This document shows, piece by piece, positions 34,504 to 45,799 of a stretch of 64,000 nucleotides of DNA (its first letter is position 1; the number at the start of each line of letters is the position of its first letter). The DNA is from Melieria omissa (taxonomy: Eukaryota; Arthropoda; Insecta; Diptera; Ulidiidae), in assembly GCA_963971225.1 (NCBI GenBank), contig OZ020267.1, forward strand, positions 3,534,001 through 3,598,000, written 5' to 3'. A program made the translations under genes and the position numbers. Below the pieces are notes generated by a model. It was not told the origin of the DNA, searched no databases, and saw only the letters and a list, made by a program, of their open reading frames with translations.

Positions 34504-35738
34504 CCCTACGCTGCATGGCACTGCATATAAGCAATGTAAACTTTTCATAGATTTGGAAACTATTGTGTTCACAATTTTACAGTCATTCATTCTTTAGTTG
34601 TGTCTTTTATGTTAAAACATTTGATTACTAACGGCATTTTGCGAATAACATTGAAAGTATGTTCAAAAGAATCGAAAAAACATTAAGGGGCCCGAACACT
34701 GTAAACTGCGATTTTTCATATGTTTTTTATTTTATTTATTAAAAAAAAACGGACGTTCCGATTTACATGAAACTTTACACATATGTTAATAAATGTTTAG
34801 ATTACCTTTTTTACTACCTTTTTTAATTCGATTTGCCCCTTTCAAAACTTAAAACGCGATTATCTCGAAACCATGTTTTTTGACCGCGTTGACAGCATAA
34901 CTGAAAAAGTTTTTATCCGATCGACCTGATTCAAATTGCATTCTATTCGGGAATAGTGTCGCTTCTGCTCGACGTAGCCGTTTTTCGATATATGCCAAAC
35001 TTTTTTTTTTATAAATAATTTAGTGCAAAATTTTACGCGAAAAAAAAAACTTTTTCTTCAAACAGCCGCCATTTTTTTTCTAATCAATATTTTTAAAATC
35101 CCCTACGTCAAACAGTAGCCAGTAATGTATATTTCAAGAATCTTTTTTGTTTTTTGCTCTAGGAGGCTCCGTTATGCTGATTTGCTGTCAACGCGACAAG
35201 GGTCATTTTAAAAAGACGACATTTTGAATCAGCTACAGAATACAAACATGGCCGCCAAAAAAAAAATAAAAATTGTTTTCGATAATCTAAACATTTATTA
35301 ACATATGTGTAAAGTTTCATGTAAATCGGAATGTCCGTTGTTTTTTAATAAATAAAATAAAAAACATATGAAAAATCGCAGTTTACAGTGTTCGGGCCCC
35401 TTAAGTGTTTCGATTTGGTGAAATATTTTGGTCATTGATGGCGATGGTGATATGGCGGTGGACGTCGCTCAGCTGTTTAGTGCGTTGAATTACGAGTATA
35501 CAGTAACGCCTGACCTTTGTTCGACTCCCCGTAGTAGCCAACACTAAAACATGGATAAAACCGACTTTCATTCCGGCGGTAGTGGTTCCACCAGGATACG
35601 GAAAATGTTCGCAAAGCTTATTTCATAGATACAGGAATTCAACAAAACTTCCTTTTTACTATCAGAACTTCACAAGCAACAAGAATTATATGACAACAAT
35701 GTTTTTCCTACACGGAAATTAAATCATGCAACGAAGGG
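34504..35738 (+). mobile_element. TTAA-type MITE, subfamily D copy 1, split by a nested element
   Basis: Ends CCCTACGCTGCATGGCA and TGCAACGAAGGG with TTAA at 34500-34503 and 35739-35742. Alignment by eye with the intact 518-bp copy at 41355-41872 shows one large interruption, the 714-bp element at 34687-35400. The right half contains GCTCAGCTGTTTAGTGC and GTTCGACTCC, reminiscent of tRNA A and B boxes. Confidence 0.85.
34687..35400. mobile_element. TTAA-flanked foldback element with about 118-bp inverted ends, nested
   Basis: 714 bp starting GGGGCCCGAACACTGTAAAC and ending with its reverse complement. The inverted repeats match over about 118 bases (34687-34804 against 35283-35400) with about three differences. 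TTAA stands on both sides (34683-34686, 35401-35404). The uninterrupted relative at 41355 has CAACAAGTG where this has CATTAA...TTAAGTG, fitting insertion at a TTAA that was then duplicated. Inner segments around a CGCGTTGACAGCATAAC motif are also inverted. No transposase. Confidence 0.92.
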
Positions 35739-35742
35739 TTAA

Positions 35743-37285
35743 TAAATTAAAAGACAGTACTTCATTTTTCTCAAACCCAGCGACAACTTTAAGATTATCA
35801 ATTTTTTGTTTACCAAAAATCAATAACCGAACTATGCGTAACCTTCAAATAGAAAATGCACACACACACACACACATTCACACATCCCCATGCCGGCACA
35901 TGCAGCATACAAATAAACTAAAAATAGCCAACGAGCAACTCACACAAAGCCTTCACTGCGATTCACAACATCCTTGGCAGTGTACTGCTGCTGTTGTTTG
36001 CTTTTGGCGCGCCAGTGTTTTGACGCTGCCGCACGCCGAAGATGTCAAAGCACATCAATCAAAAGGGAAATCTAAATGGAATTTCCGATTAAACTTAAAA
36101 TTAATTACCACTCATTTAATTAAGGTGCATCTGAGTGTGCCAACCGCACACCGACATTCACTCACACACACACACACACACACATACAAAACAAACATGT
36201 GTATATGTAGCACAGGGAGGAGGCCGCGGTCTGTCGTTGTCGTCATCGTCGTCTTTATGCACAACTGCACATCACGCGCTCACATCAAACGCCAATGCCA
36301 GTGCGCGCCAAAAACTCGAAACTTCAATTCGAAAGCAGCAACCATGCTGCCATTCGCTATCCTTGAAATGAACGGGTTAAAACTAATGACCAAGTCAGCG
36401 GCACGCAGACAGTAACCAGACGAGCAACAGCAGGAGCACAGCGCACCGCGCGCCAGTCCATCACTCATTCGCCCGCCGCGGCGACCGCAGATGAGCGGCG
36501 TGCAACAGCCCCCATATGCCGGGCTGCACAGGCCGACTGGCCGGCCGAATGAGATATTGTGGTACAAAGAAGTTCTCAGTGTATGGCTGGTTGTTAGTAT
36601 TTTTTGTGTTTGTTTTTGTTGTTGTTTTCGATTTAACAGTGGCTAAAACTACAAAAAGGACACAGTAGCCAAAGTAGTAAATTTTGTTTATTGCAAAAGA
36701 TATAGCAATATGTATGCACATACATGTATGGATGTGTTGTTGTAAATGTGTAATATATTGTGTGTGTGTGTGAAAGGATAATGGAGTCTTGTTTACGTTT
36801 ACGGTTGCCTAGTTTGGACTAACAATAAGAGGGACCAATAGACTTTAGTGATGTACCACGTTTCTCAATAGTTTTAGATTTAAAAAATTTGGGATTTAAT
36901 TGCCTTCACTATGCTTTTCGCTGCCACTAATCCTGGTCTTTATTTAGTGACAGTGATAAAAAGTAGCACTAAAGAAAAATAGTGAAAGAAAATTTCACTA
37001 CCACAAATAAACTTATTGATTGCTGAATTTTTTCCACTAATGAAAGTGAAAAGCATAGTGCACTGAACAAGGACATTCATTACCATTAAATAAAGCACTA
37101 ATAACGATATGTGCAAATATATATATTTTATTTAAACAACTTATTTGCTTTCATTAAGACCAGACCAGAAAATTGTCATCGGTGAGATTACTTTTACGGG
37201 GATCATTTGCCAGGGATCAAGGAGCACCATACCAGGAAATGAGAACAAAAGTTCTACTGGGGCAGAGGACAGAATCGACGTATTA
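35743..37285. other. Intron segment, no gene
   Basis: A 229-codon plus-strand open frame here (35726-36415) has CA-repeat-derived His/Thr runs and no domain, so it is not called. CA repeats lie at 35861-35876 and 36163-36184. 35900-36560 is GC-richer. At 36938 begins a CTTTATTTAGTG motif that recurs at 37740. Confidence 0.5.
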
Positions 37286-37492
37286 CAGTCGTGTCTGGGT
37301 ATAGTGAACACCCTATATAGTGAACACCTCGATATAGTGAACACTTAAATTTTGACCTGGAGCCTCTAAATATTGAAACAAATTTTGAAAGCAATTTCAA
37401 GCAAAAAACAAAAAGTGTATTTTAAGCAAATAAAACGAGTTTTTGAATAAAAATGTTTACCTTTATATAGTGAACACTATATCCAGACACGA
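37286..37492. mobile_element. Pogo-like MITE, CAGTCGTGTCTGG family, copy 2 (right end clipped)
   Basis: Starts CAGTCGTGTCTGGGTATAG after TA and ends CCAGACACGA followed by TATCG, so the last CTG of the right terminus is missing. About 207 bp. Internal TAGTGAACA repeats match the other copies. Confidence 0.8.
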
Positions 37493-37739
37493 TATCGTAG
37501 GATATCGATCAAAATAAAAAAATGCGTATCTGCGTCTGCTAAATAATATTCCAGCTCTGTTCTTAGATCATTTTGGAATAATATTTCAGGTGGACCTTTG
37601 TGAAAAAAAGTTATGAGGACTTAATTTAGAAACAACAATAAATGGACGAACATGTTGAAATGTTTGGTTATAATCATTAGTGATGCAACTTCAGTGGAAA
37701 AGAATTATTGATAGTGGGGGAATTTCCAACTATCACTAA

Positions 37740-37814
37740 CTTTATTTAGTGACAGTGGTCAAAATACAACTAAACAAAATTATTAAAAGAAAATTGCACT
37801 ACCACTAAATAAAG
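37740..37814. repeat. Hairpin with CTTTATTTAGTG arms
   Basis: A perfect 12-bp inverted repeat (37740-37751 and 37803-37814) enclosing 51 bases. A degraded relative lies at 36938-37014. The two may be parts of one broken repeat family on either side of the pogo-like MITE. Confidence 0.7.
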
Positions 37815-37940
37815 ATCAGTGTTTAGTAGACAAAATTCAGTAAATTAACTTATGTTTAGTGGAAAATGTCCCAGCAGATCTCGTAGTAGTAGTGAATTTT
37901 AGTACAAAACCCCCATGTCTGATTCTGCTATATGTTTCAA

Positions 37941-40900
37941 GCAATTTAAAAATTAAAATTCTTTGTAAATTTGTTAGTCAGAGAGTGTACAATATTTATT
38001 TATTTTGCAATTAAATCGTTTTGTAGTTAAATCCATTAACTTAAATTAAAATCCGAAATAAGGCCATAGCAACCAATATTTAATGCCACAGCAATTTAAG
38101 CCATGTTGCTTGTAAACAGTAATTTTGAAACTGGAAGCATTTTTAGCGACATTTCAGTTGTAGTTGAAATTACACTGTGAGGCTATATTGTTGACATTAT
38201 TTCTCAATTTCAATTATATATGTTGGCAACTTTTGTAATTGCTCTGCAAAGTTTTTAACTAAGTGGCAACTAAGGGGACAGATTTGAACGTACAGCTGCG
38301 TATTGTTAACACTTGAATGCTAACGAATGTTTAAACTGTGTAAAAGAAAAACTGTGTCATGTTGTAAATATGTATTAATAAAATAAGTAGGTATACAAAA
38401 ATATAAATTTAATAAAATCCCAAAGATTTGAGTTCTATATATTTAAGTATTGAAAAACTGTGCACTCAACGCAGGGTTAATGCCGAATATTAAAAATAAC
38501 AAAATTAAATCCATTTGAAAACATATAATAACTAAACGAATAGGCGTGTCTCGCTCGTATGCAGATTTCTGTGGCAACTCTAATTTAAAAAAGTCTAGAC
38601 GCCACAGCTCGGACACATGTTGCCTCGAACCAATGCTGGTTGCAGCGTTGCCACTTGCTTTGCACTCCCCATTCAATTACTCAACTCCGTCACACAGCCA
38701 ATTGAGCGTACGATGCATGCAGCCAAACCACTCAACCAACCAACTACTATGAGCCGCATTAGACCAACTGTCAGTCAGGTTATCAAATTTTATTGTAAAA
38801 CTAATATTTCTCGTTTTCCATTAAAGTTTTCTTTCATTCATGCGAGCAGTGCGCACACCTCGGCATGTGTCATTGTTATTTTGTGGTTTCGTTGTTGCTG
38901 TGGTTACAATGGCCAACGGAAATGGACAGATGTGGCTGACAATTTGACTGGGTCGGAGTGGCGGGCACGGCGACTGCTGCCCGGCGAGTACATTAGCCGA
39001 CACTAAAACTTGCTAGACATCGGCATCTAATATTCAACATGATGTACGATGTGTAGACATTTTTCTTATTTAGTTTTATTTGTATTATTATTGTGTTATT
39101 ATTGTGGCAATACCGTTAGGTGCAGTGCACAAGGTCAAATGGTGTATTGTAGATTTTGTGAATCAGTAAAGTGTTGAATCTGAGAAAAGGCTTTGCGTGA
39201 AGTTTGTTGATTTTTTTATTTAAAGCCAACGAAATGTTGAGACTTGAGCCAAAAACTTTGTTGTGCGGTTGTTAGATTTTTCCTGTAAAGCCGACGACAT
39301 GTAAATTAATTCCATAAAAGAAATTTGTTAAAACAAATGCATCCAAATGTCGAAAATTTCATTCGCCATTCGAGATCTGAACTCATGACCCGCTGAACCG
39401 CAACCATAATACTAAAGTTTCCCTGGCGAAAAGATAAAAGCAGTATGAAGAAAATGCTCCATTTATGTTTCATGTAGCGTTGTTGGGGCCCAATGCACAC
39501 TGATCGCGCCCGGCTGATTTGGCTGTGGCGCCGAAACGGGCAATGTGATCATTTGCAGCCGAACGGTTGTCACCAGCAGACGCCTAGCAACGAGTGGCGA
39601 TTGTGCCTGGCACGCGATGTTGCAAGGGGTACAAATGTTCGCACAGCAACCAACCAACCAAACCACCAACAACAGCGCGCACGCACACAGCGTTGGCAGC
39701 ATCGCCAACCAGCACCTGACTGCTCATATCAATCGTTGTGGTGCAGCCTGTGCGCCTTTGACAGCGTCAATGTCCGTTTGAAGCGTTTTACAACTTTGTC
39801 CCCATTTCATAAATGCATAGACAGATGACTAAATGCTCGAGTGAGTGTGTGCCGCGGCGTTTACGCTGTGTATCTGCACGCAGTTCCGCTCATCATCGAC
39901 TGTTGCGGCTGGGAGACTCGAGAGTTGTTGCCACTCGTACGGCGAACGGGACGACGACATGTTGGAGTGCGTGCGGACGAGGCCAGTGTCAGTCAGATTG
40001 GAGCAGATGAATTTTGTGTGCGAGTGGGTTTTCTTTGTGAAGTAATCTTTTATTGGGAAACTATTTTGGCAGTGGGACCTAAGACAATGTGGTCTTTCGA
40101 GCAATGTGTGTTTTTGCATTGAAAAGTTGTCGAGTTGATTTTTAGGTGAACAAATGATGTTGGGAGTGGTTCGACTATGGCTCGGCGCACAGTGTTTCGA
40201 CTTCAGACAACCACGGGACAAAATTAGAAGGAGTGGTCTGTTCTCAATTAAATTTGGTATACTAGTTAATCATGGCCTGCTGAATTGAAATCCCCTGACA
40301 AGCAATTTAGAGGTTGCGCTAAATCTATACAATACTTGTAAAATATGAATTTATAGGTTTATCGAATAAATAATACCCTTAAAACGTAGCTGGAGTGTCT
40401 TCAGCTTTCATAAATGGGGCCCAATCCCAGCTGCCTTCCCTTCTGGACCTATTCCTGCCTTTCTTCCTACCTGTTTCTCCCCATGGACCTATTCCTCCTA
40501 CCTTTCTTCCTACCAGGACCCTACGACAGTAAAACTTGCAAATTTGAAAATGAAATCGCCTGAGACTTAAATTGGCAATTTTCGTCATTTTTGTTGAGCT
40601 ATAGCACCAAGTGTGTTGCCCAGATTTTTCAGATTATACGTCAACATTGATAATTGCAAAAAGTGACAGTAATTGTCTTGAGACCCTTTATTTTTGCAAT
40701 AAAAATGATCAAAATAGATGTATGTTTTGCATTTGTGCAGTTTTTCAAATTTAAATAAAATACATTTTAGGTGTTTAGACCACTTTTCAAATTGAATTAT
40801 TTTCTGAGATTGGAAGATTTCAAAGGATAAAATTACATTATCCGACAAAGAAAGAATGCTTCTTAAAATAAAAAAATCCAGGAACATACTTTCACATATT

Positions 40901-41350
40901 TTTTAGATATTTTCCTCTAAGTTTTGCCAATTTTCAGATTTTTAATTAAGCAAAATATTTTAAATTAAAAGTGTAGTATTAGCCACAGCTTTACAAATTT
41001 TGAGAAAACATTAAAAGCGAAAATGGTGACATCATTTCTTAGTCTATATTGAAAGTTTAAGCAACTTCTTGGTAACCATGTATTTTTACAGTTTTTTTTA
41101 GTCAATAGACTAAACAACAGAAAATATGTGTTTACATTTTTTATGAAAAAAGTTTCAACTTTGAGCCGCTTTTTCACACACACACCAATTAATTTCTAGC
41201 ACAGATTTTAGAGGTTTTCTTAGTTGGAGTTTTACCTTTCAAATGGCATCAAAATCGTTAAATTCTAAAACTATACATTTTTTGAATTTTGTCTATGGAA
41301 CGAATCACTGTGCGGTGGTTTGAAATAAAAGACTTAATTTGGAATTTGAT
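37941..41350. other. Intron segment, no gene
   Basis: 38540-40040 is GC-richer with short open frames in several frames and no domain. 40437-40515 contains a two-copy imperfect repeat of GGACCTATTCCTCCTACC type. The rest is AT-rich. Nothing is supported as coding. Confidence 0.5.
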
Positions 41351-41354
41351 TTAA

Positions 41355-41872
41355 CCCTTCGCTGCATGGCATTCCATATATGCAATGTTAACTTTTCATA
41401 GATTTTGAAACTATTCTATTCAGCATTTTACAGTCGTTTATTCTTCAGTTGCATCTTTTATGTTAAACCAATTGATTACTAACGGAATTTTGCGATTAAC
41501 ATTGAAAGTATGCGCAAAAGAATCGAAAAAGCAACAAGTGTTCCGATTTGGTGAAATAATTTTGGTTATTGATGGCGATGGTGACATGGCGATCGCCTTC
41601 GCTCAGCTGTTTAGTGCATTAAATTACGAGTATACAGTGACGTCTGACCTCTGTTCGACTCCCCGTAGTTGTCAACACTAAAATATTGATAAAGCCGACT
41701 TTCATTTCGGCGGTAGCGCTCTTTTTAGGATACGGAAAATGGCCGCAAAACTTCTTTCATAGATACAGGAATTCAACAAAATTTCATTTTTACCATCAGA
41801 ACTTAACAAGCAACAAGAATTATATAACAGACAAGTTTTTTCTTCACGGAAATTAAATCATGCAACGAAGGG
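41355..41872 (+). mobile_element. TTAA-type MITE, subfamily D copy 2 (uninterrupted)
   Basis: 518 bp, CCCTTCGCTGCATGGCA to TGCAACGAAGGG, TTAA at 41351-41354 and 41873-41876. It serves as the empty site for the nested element in the copy at 34504. It also has GCTCAGCTGTTTAGTGC and GTTCGACTCC spaced like tRNA internal promoter boxes (about 41601-41660), although no full cloverleaf forms. Confidence 0.88.
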
Positions 41873-41876
41873 TTAA

Positions 41877-43178
41877 AGAGTAAACAAACACTAGGTCTTG
41901 TGAACAGATGAGTTATATTTTCATTTTCAAAGTTTAAACTAAATAAGAAAATGATTGTATGCCATAATTTCTTACATTCGCTTATTCACTCGATAGGCAC
42001 TTAGAGACAAAAAAAATGCTTCATACATGTGTACACATCTTTGTGCCGTTTCGAAACGAAATTCTTCCTCCACTGACAGCAGATTAACATATCAGTTGAC
42101 ATTTCTCTCCAACGAGAGTGATCTTTTCGTAACATATGCAAAAATCGTCTGGACATGAGAATTTATAAAGTGACACAACACAACACAACAAAAAACAAAA
42201 CAACACAACCCATGACAACACAGAACAAAGGAAAAGGCCAGACCATGAAATACAAAGTAAGTCGTATGAATTATACACCCAAGAATGCTCACACGTTCCA
42301 CACACAAACACAAAAACACCAACAAAAGTGCACAGGACAATGTCTTTCGGCAGCTAGATTCGATGTCTGGACTCGTTGGTGCTGGACCAGTTTCCATTTA
42401 CCACTTTCCACGCGGTTACAAAAATGTTTGCATCATCGAGCGCTGAGCCATTGGCAATTCAAATTTTCGAATTGTTTGCGGGTGAATGTTGATCAACAGG
42501 CAACAGCAACAGCACCAACAACAACAATCAGTAGTACCAGCCAACAGCAACAGCAACATAATTTTGCATATGCGGCACGTATGCAAATACAAATATTGAC
42601 CTGACATGAGTGCGGAATAATGTGATTGACGCAGTATTAGCATACACCTTGTTGCACCGGGCGCTGCATTTTCGAATGCATTTTTTGCTTTTTCAGTCTG
42701 CGAGTCCGCGTCCCGAGTTGAAGCGCTTCGTACGACACGCGAGAGCTTTGATTTTGTTTCGATCGAAACAGAAAACAGTTCAACCGAAACATTTGTCGGG
42801 TAGGTCAGCATTGGTTATGCTGAGCGATTGAGCGATTCTGAAAACACCAAATAACGTGAGTGAAGGCTTTTTCGGCAATGCCGGGAAATGTTGAGTGTAA
42901 AATTTGAAGATACGTTGAATATTCAGATCTGCTTATTAAAGTTAAGAAAGCAAATTACAGTATTTTAAGTTGCTAGTTTTTACTGGGCGGTCTCATTAAC
43001 ATAAAATTCAGATTTCTGATTTTTCTAAGACAAGATCGCTTATCATTTAGATCACTTAACCCGGATCATTATATATCGAATTAATGGAGTAAATCTTTAC
43101 AGTGGTATCTCAAAGATTCGACTGGGTTAGTTGAGCAGACGGTGCTTCCACTCGAAGGCCTAGAATATATATATTATA
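41877..43178. other. Intron segment, no gene
   Basis: 42160-42830 is GC-richer and holds ACAACAC-type simple repeats and CAG/CAA runs near 42500-42555. A 149-codon open frame there (42155-42604) lacks any domain and is not called. Confidence 0.5.
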
Positions 43179-44064
43179 CTGTAAGAAAAAAATAATAAGA
43201 CTTTGTTCATAATTTTAAAATTCTTTATTTATTCTTTCAAATCTATTTCGTCCCCGTCAAATTTATCCCCTCGCTCCAATATAATTGTGCCAACGTTTTT
43301 TCCAATCCTCGAAACAGTTGTTAAAGTCAATTTCCGGAATAGCATTCAATGCGCGTAGCGATTCACGTTTAATGTCTTCAATCGACTCAAAACGGTTTCC
43401 CTGGAGCGGTCGTTTGAGTTTGCTGAACAGCCAGAAGTCACATGGAGTCAAATCAGGTGAATACGGTGGCTATGGAACAATATTGGTTGAATTTTTGGCG
43501 AAAAACTAACGAAGAATCAATTTTTTTGGAACCAATCGTGCTTTCACTTTTCTGATCTTTTAAAATGGTTTTCACTGATCCTTCCGATATTCCAACGATG
43601 CCAGTAAAGTCTTTGACTGTTAGTCGTCAATTCTCGAGAACCAATCCCTTGATTTTATTGACGTGTTGATCATCAGTTGATGTTGATTCCCGTTCTGGAC
43701 GTGGTTCGTCGTCAACGCGTTCTCGACCGTTTTCTCTTTGAACAATTTGTACCAATCAAAAACACTTGCTCGCGATATACAATTATCATCTAAGGCCTTT
43801 TCTGAACGTTTCGGCATAAAATTTGATTCCGCACACAAAATTTAATGGAACTTCTTTGTTGAATGATTTCACTCATTGTAAAAATCGCTGAATGCACTTT
43901 TTGTACTTCAGAAAGACAAGCGTATACTAAACACTAATGATTATTTTGATGTGACATTTGGCACAGATATCACTGACAGTCATACCAATCTAGAAAAAAT
44001 ATTTCGACGAATGGGTTTCCACGCAAAATTTAAATTAAAAAGTCTTACTATTTTTTGCCCACAG
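43179..44064 (-). mobile_element. Tc1/mariner-superfamily element, defective
   Basis: 886 bp with imperfect inverted ends CTGTAAGAAAAAAATAATAA and CTGTGGGCAAAAAATAGTAA (read inward) and TA on each side. The right end of the gap DNA is 44065-44066. The transposase relic is on the minus strand. Confidence 0.8.
43263..43838 (-). pseudogene. Mariner-like transposase pseudogene
   Basis: The N-terminal part (43838-43620) includes KRSEKALDDNCISRASVFDW and YKLFKEKTVE, a degraded helix-turn-helix region. The C-terminal part (43451-43263) reads TPCDFWLFSKLKRPLQGNRF followed by ESIEDIKRESLRALNAIPE and ends EDWKKRWHNYI, the conserved end of mariner-like transposases. A stop and deletion between them remove the catalytic core. 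Confidence 0.8.
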
Positions 44065-44066
44065 TA

Positions 44067-45539
44067 GTAGATACTCGTATACTGAGGTAGAGAAAGTAAG
44101 CTGTTTCTTTCAAGGAGTAAATCATTTCATATCATTTCCAGCTTCATTTGCTCTTCAACTTAAAATACGATCGTACGTACTTCATTTGATCATTTCAGCA
44201 ACTTGTTCAAACCTCACTTCAAGAGATGAGTATAAAAAAAAGATACAGAGACCAAAGAGCTGTTCCTTTGAGGTCGGAATCAACTGTGGCTTAAGTGAGT
44301 ACTGAATAACTAACTTCCAAGGACATGGCCAAAGTGAAGATCCGATATTCAATGGAGCCTTCTTCACAATAACACTTCTCAAGCTTAAGTGATTAGGAGA
44401 TTGAAACTTTACTCATCCAAATTTCGTTTCTAATAAATCTTATGTCTGTACTATACTGAACGAGTGAAGTATTAAATGTTAGTAACTATAGACTTACACA
44501 ACCAATACAAATTTAAAAACAATTTATAAAGTTAAAATTAATCATGATGAATATTTCTCGACGTTTATAAATTGAATTGAATTTTTTTTATTTAATTGTT
44601 TTTCATGTTGCATGCAGCTCGAAGCAAATCGTTCGACAACTAATGTGAAAGCTGTGTTTTGTCACCCGGCGCTCATTGCATTTTGTGATTTTATGCAAAT
44701 TACTTTATTTAAATGCTTGACAAATTAACTGCAGCGCAATTTTCGATATTTTTTTTCAACACACCGACCGGTGCAAGCCGCGATCGGACGTGAGTTAACA
44801 AAACGAAACAAGAGAGAGAGAGACAAAAAAACCACAACGCAATAGCGGCAACAATAAAAAACTGCAGGTAAGTTGTCACTTTTGCTTGTAATTGTCATTT
44901 GTCAACTGCGGTGATATCTACAAAACTTTAACATTAAGAATCATCTGCGTTTGTTGTAGTTGGCGTTGTTGTTGTACTATTGTTGCTGCTGCCGCCGCGG
45001 CGGTGGGGTTGTGCAAAGTAAGTGAGTGCAACGTGTGCGGCATTGCAGTTTGCACGGCGTTCATTTGAGCAATGACCAGCTGAAAATTGTTGGCGTTGGA
45101 GCAGCGCTCACGTATGCGCACAGCGACCGCTACGGATGTAAGTGAATATGTATGAAGTATGGGTGAATATGTGTGAATGTATGCTGATGATGTTATCGCT
45201 GCAATTTCAGTGAGAAAACTCTTTTTTAAAAGTGTGATATGAGATCTTTGAAGCGTTGCGATCTTGCGAGCAGAAGCGCCGTACACATTTTTTGGTATAA
45301 CCTCCCACCGAAAGAAATGTGAAGTATTTATGTTAATAAAATTCTGGTGATGTTGATAGCCAAAAGATTATGGGTTCTTATCTTTGCTAAATCAAAGAAA
45401 AGATATCATTTGTAAGTTTACTTTCAAGAGATTCTTTTAAGAGTTCTGATTCGTAGGATTGGGACCCGAAATGGAAGTGTAAATCGATTTATAATGTGCA
45501 AGTTGTCAGGCAGATAAGAATAGCAATTCCAAAGAGCTC
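44067..45539. other. Intron segment, no gene
   Basis: No coding region. 44940-45280 is GC-richer with CAA/GCC short repeats on the minus strand. Confidence 0.5.
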
Positions 45540-45799
45540 ACTTTGGTCATAAGAATGAGTCAAGTTGTACTAAAAAGAAAGTTCTGCACTACAGAGAAAC
45601 TTCGCTTCTGGCCCGTACAGGGCGGCTGTGGAATGGTTACCCTGCGGATATTTCCCCCAGCACTTATGATCTCGATGGGTTCAAGGCAAGAGTCCACAAC
45701 CACTTTACTCAAAACCCTATCTCCCAACCTTTATATCCTTCCTGAACCTCGCATTAATAGGGTTCATCCCCTGTGCGTTTGTTCGAGTTAAAAAAAAAA
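45540..45799 (+). pseudogene. LINE open-reading-frame 3' fragment
   Basis: In the frame from about 45622, RLWNGYPADISPSTYDLDGF then KARVHNHFTQNPIS and a stop match the C-terminal end of non-LTR reverse-transcriptase proteins. The upstream part is frame-shifted. The copy ends in an A9 run near 45790-45799, suggesting the retrotransposon 3' tail. Flanking duplication was not found. Confidence 0.7.

Noticed and set aside
35726..36415. 229-codon open frame on the plus strand
   Set aside because: Contains CA-repeat-derived His/Thr runs, no domain, no splice context, and lies in the Scr intron.
42155..42604. 149-codon open frame on the plus strand
   Set aside because: Composition comes from ACAACAC and CAG/CAA simple repeats; no recognisable motif.
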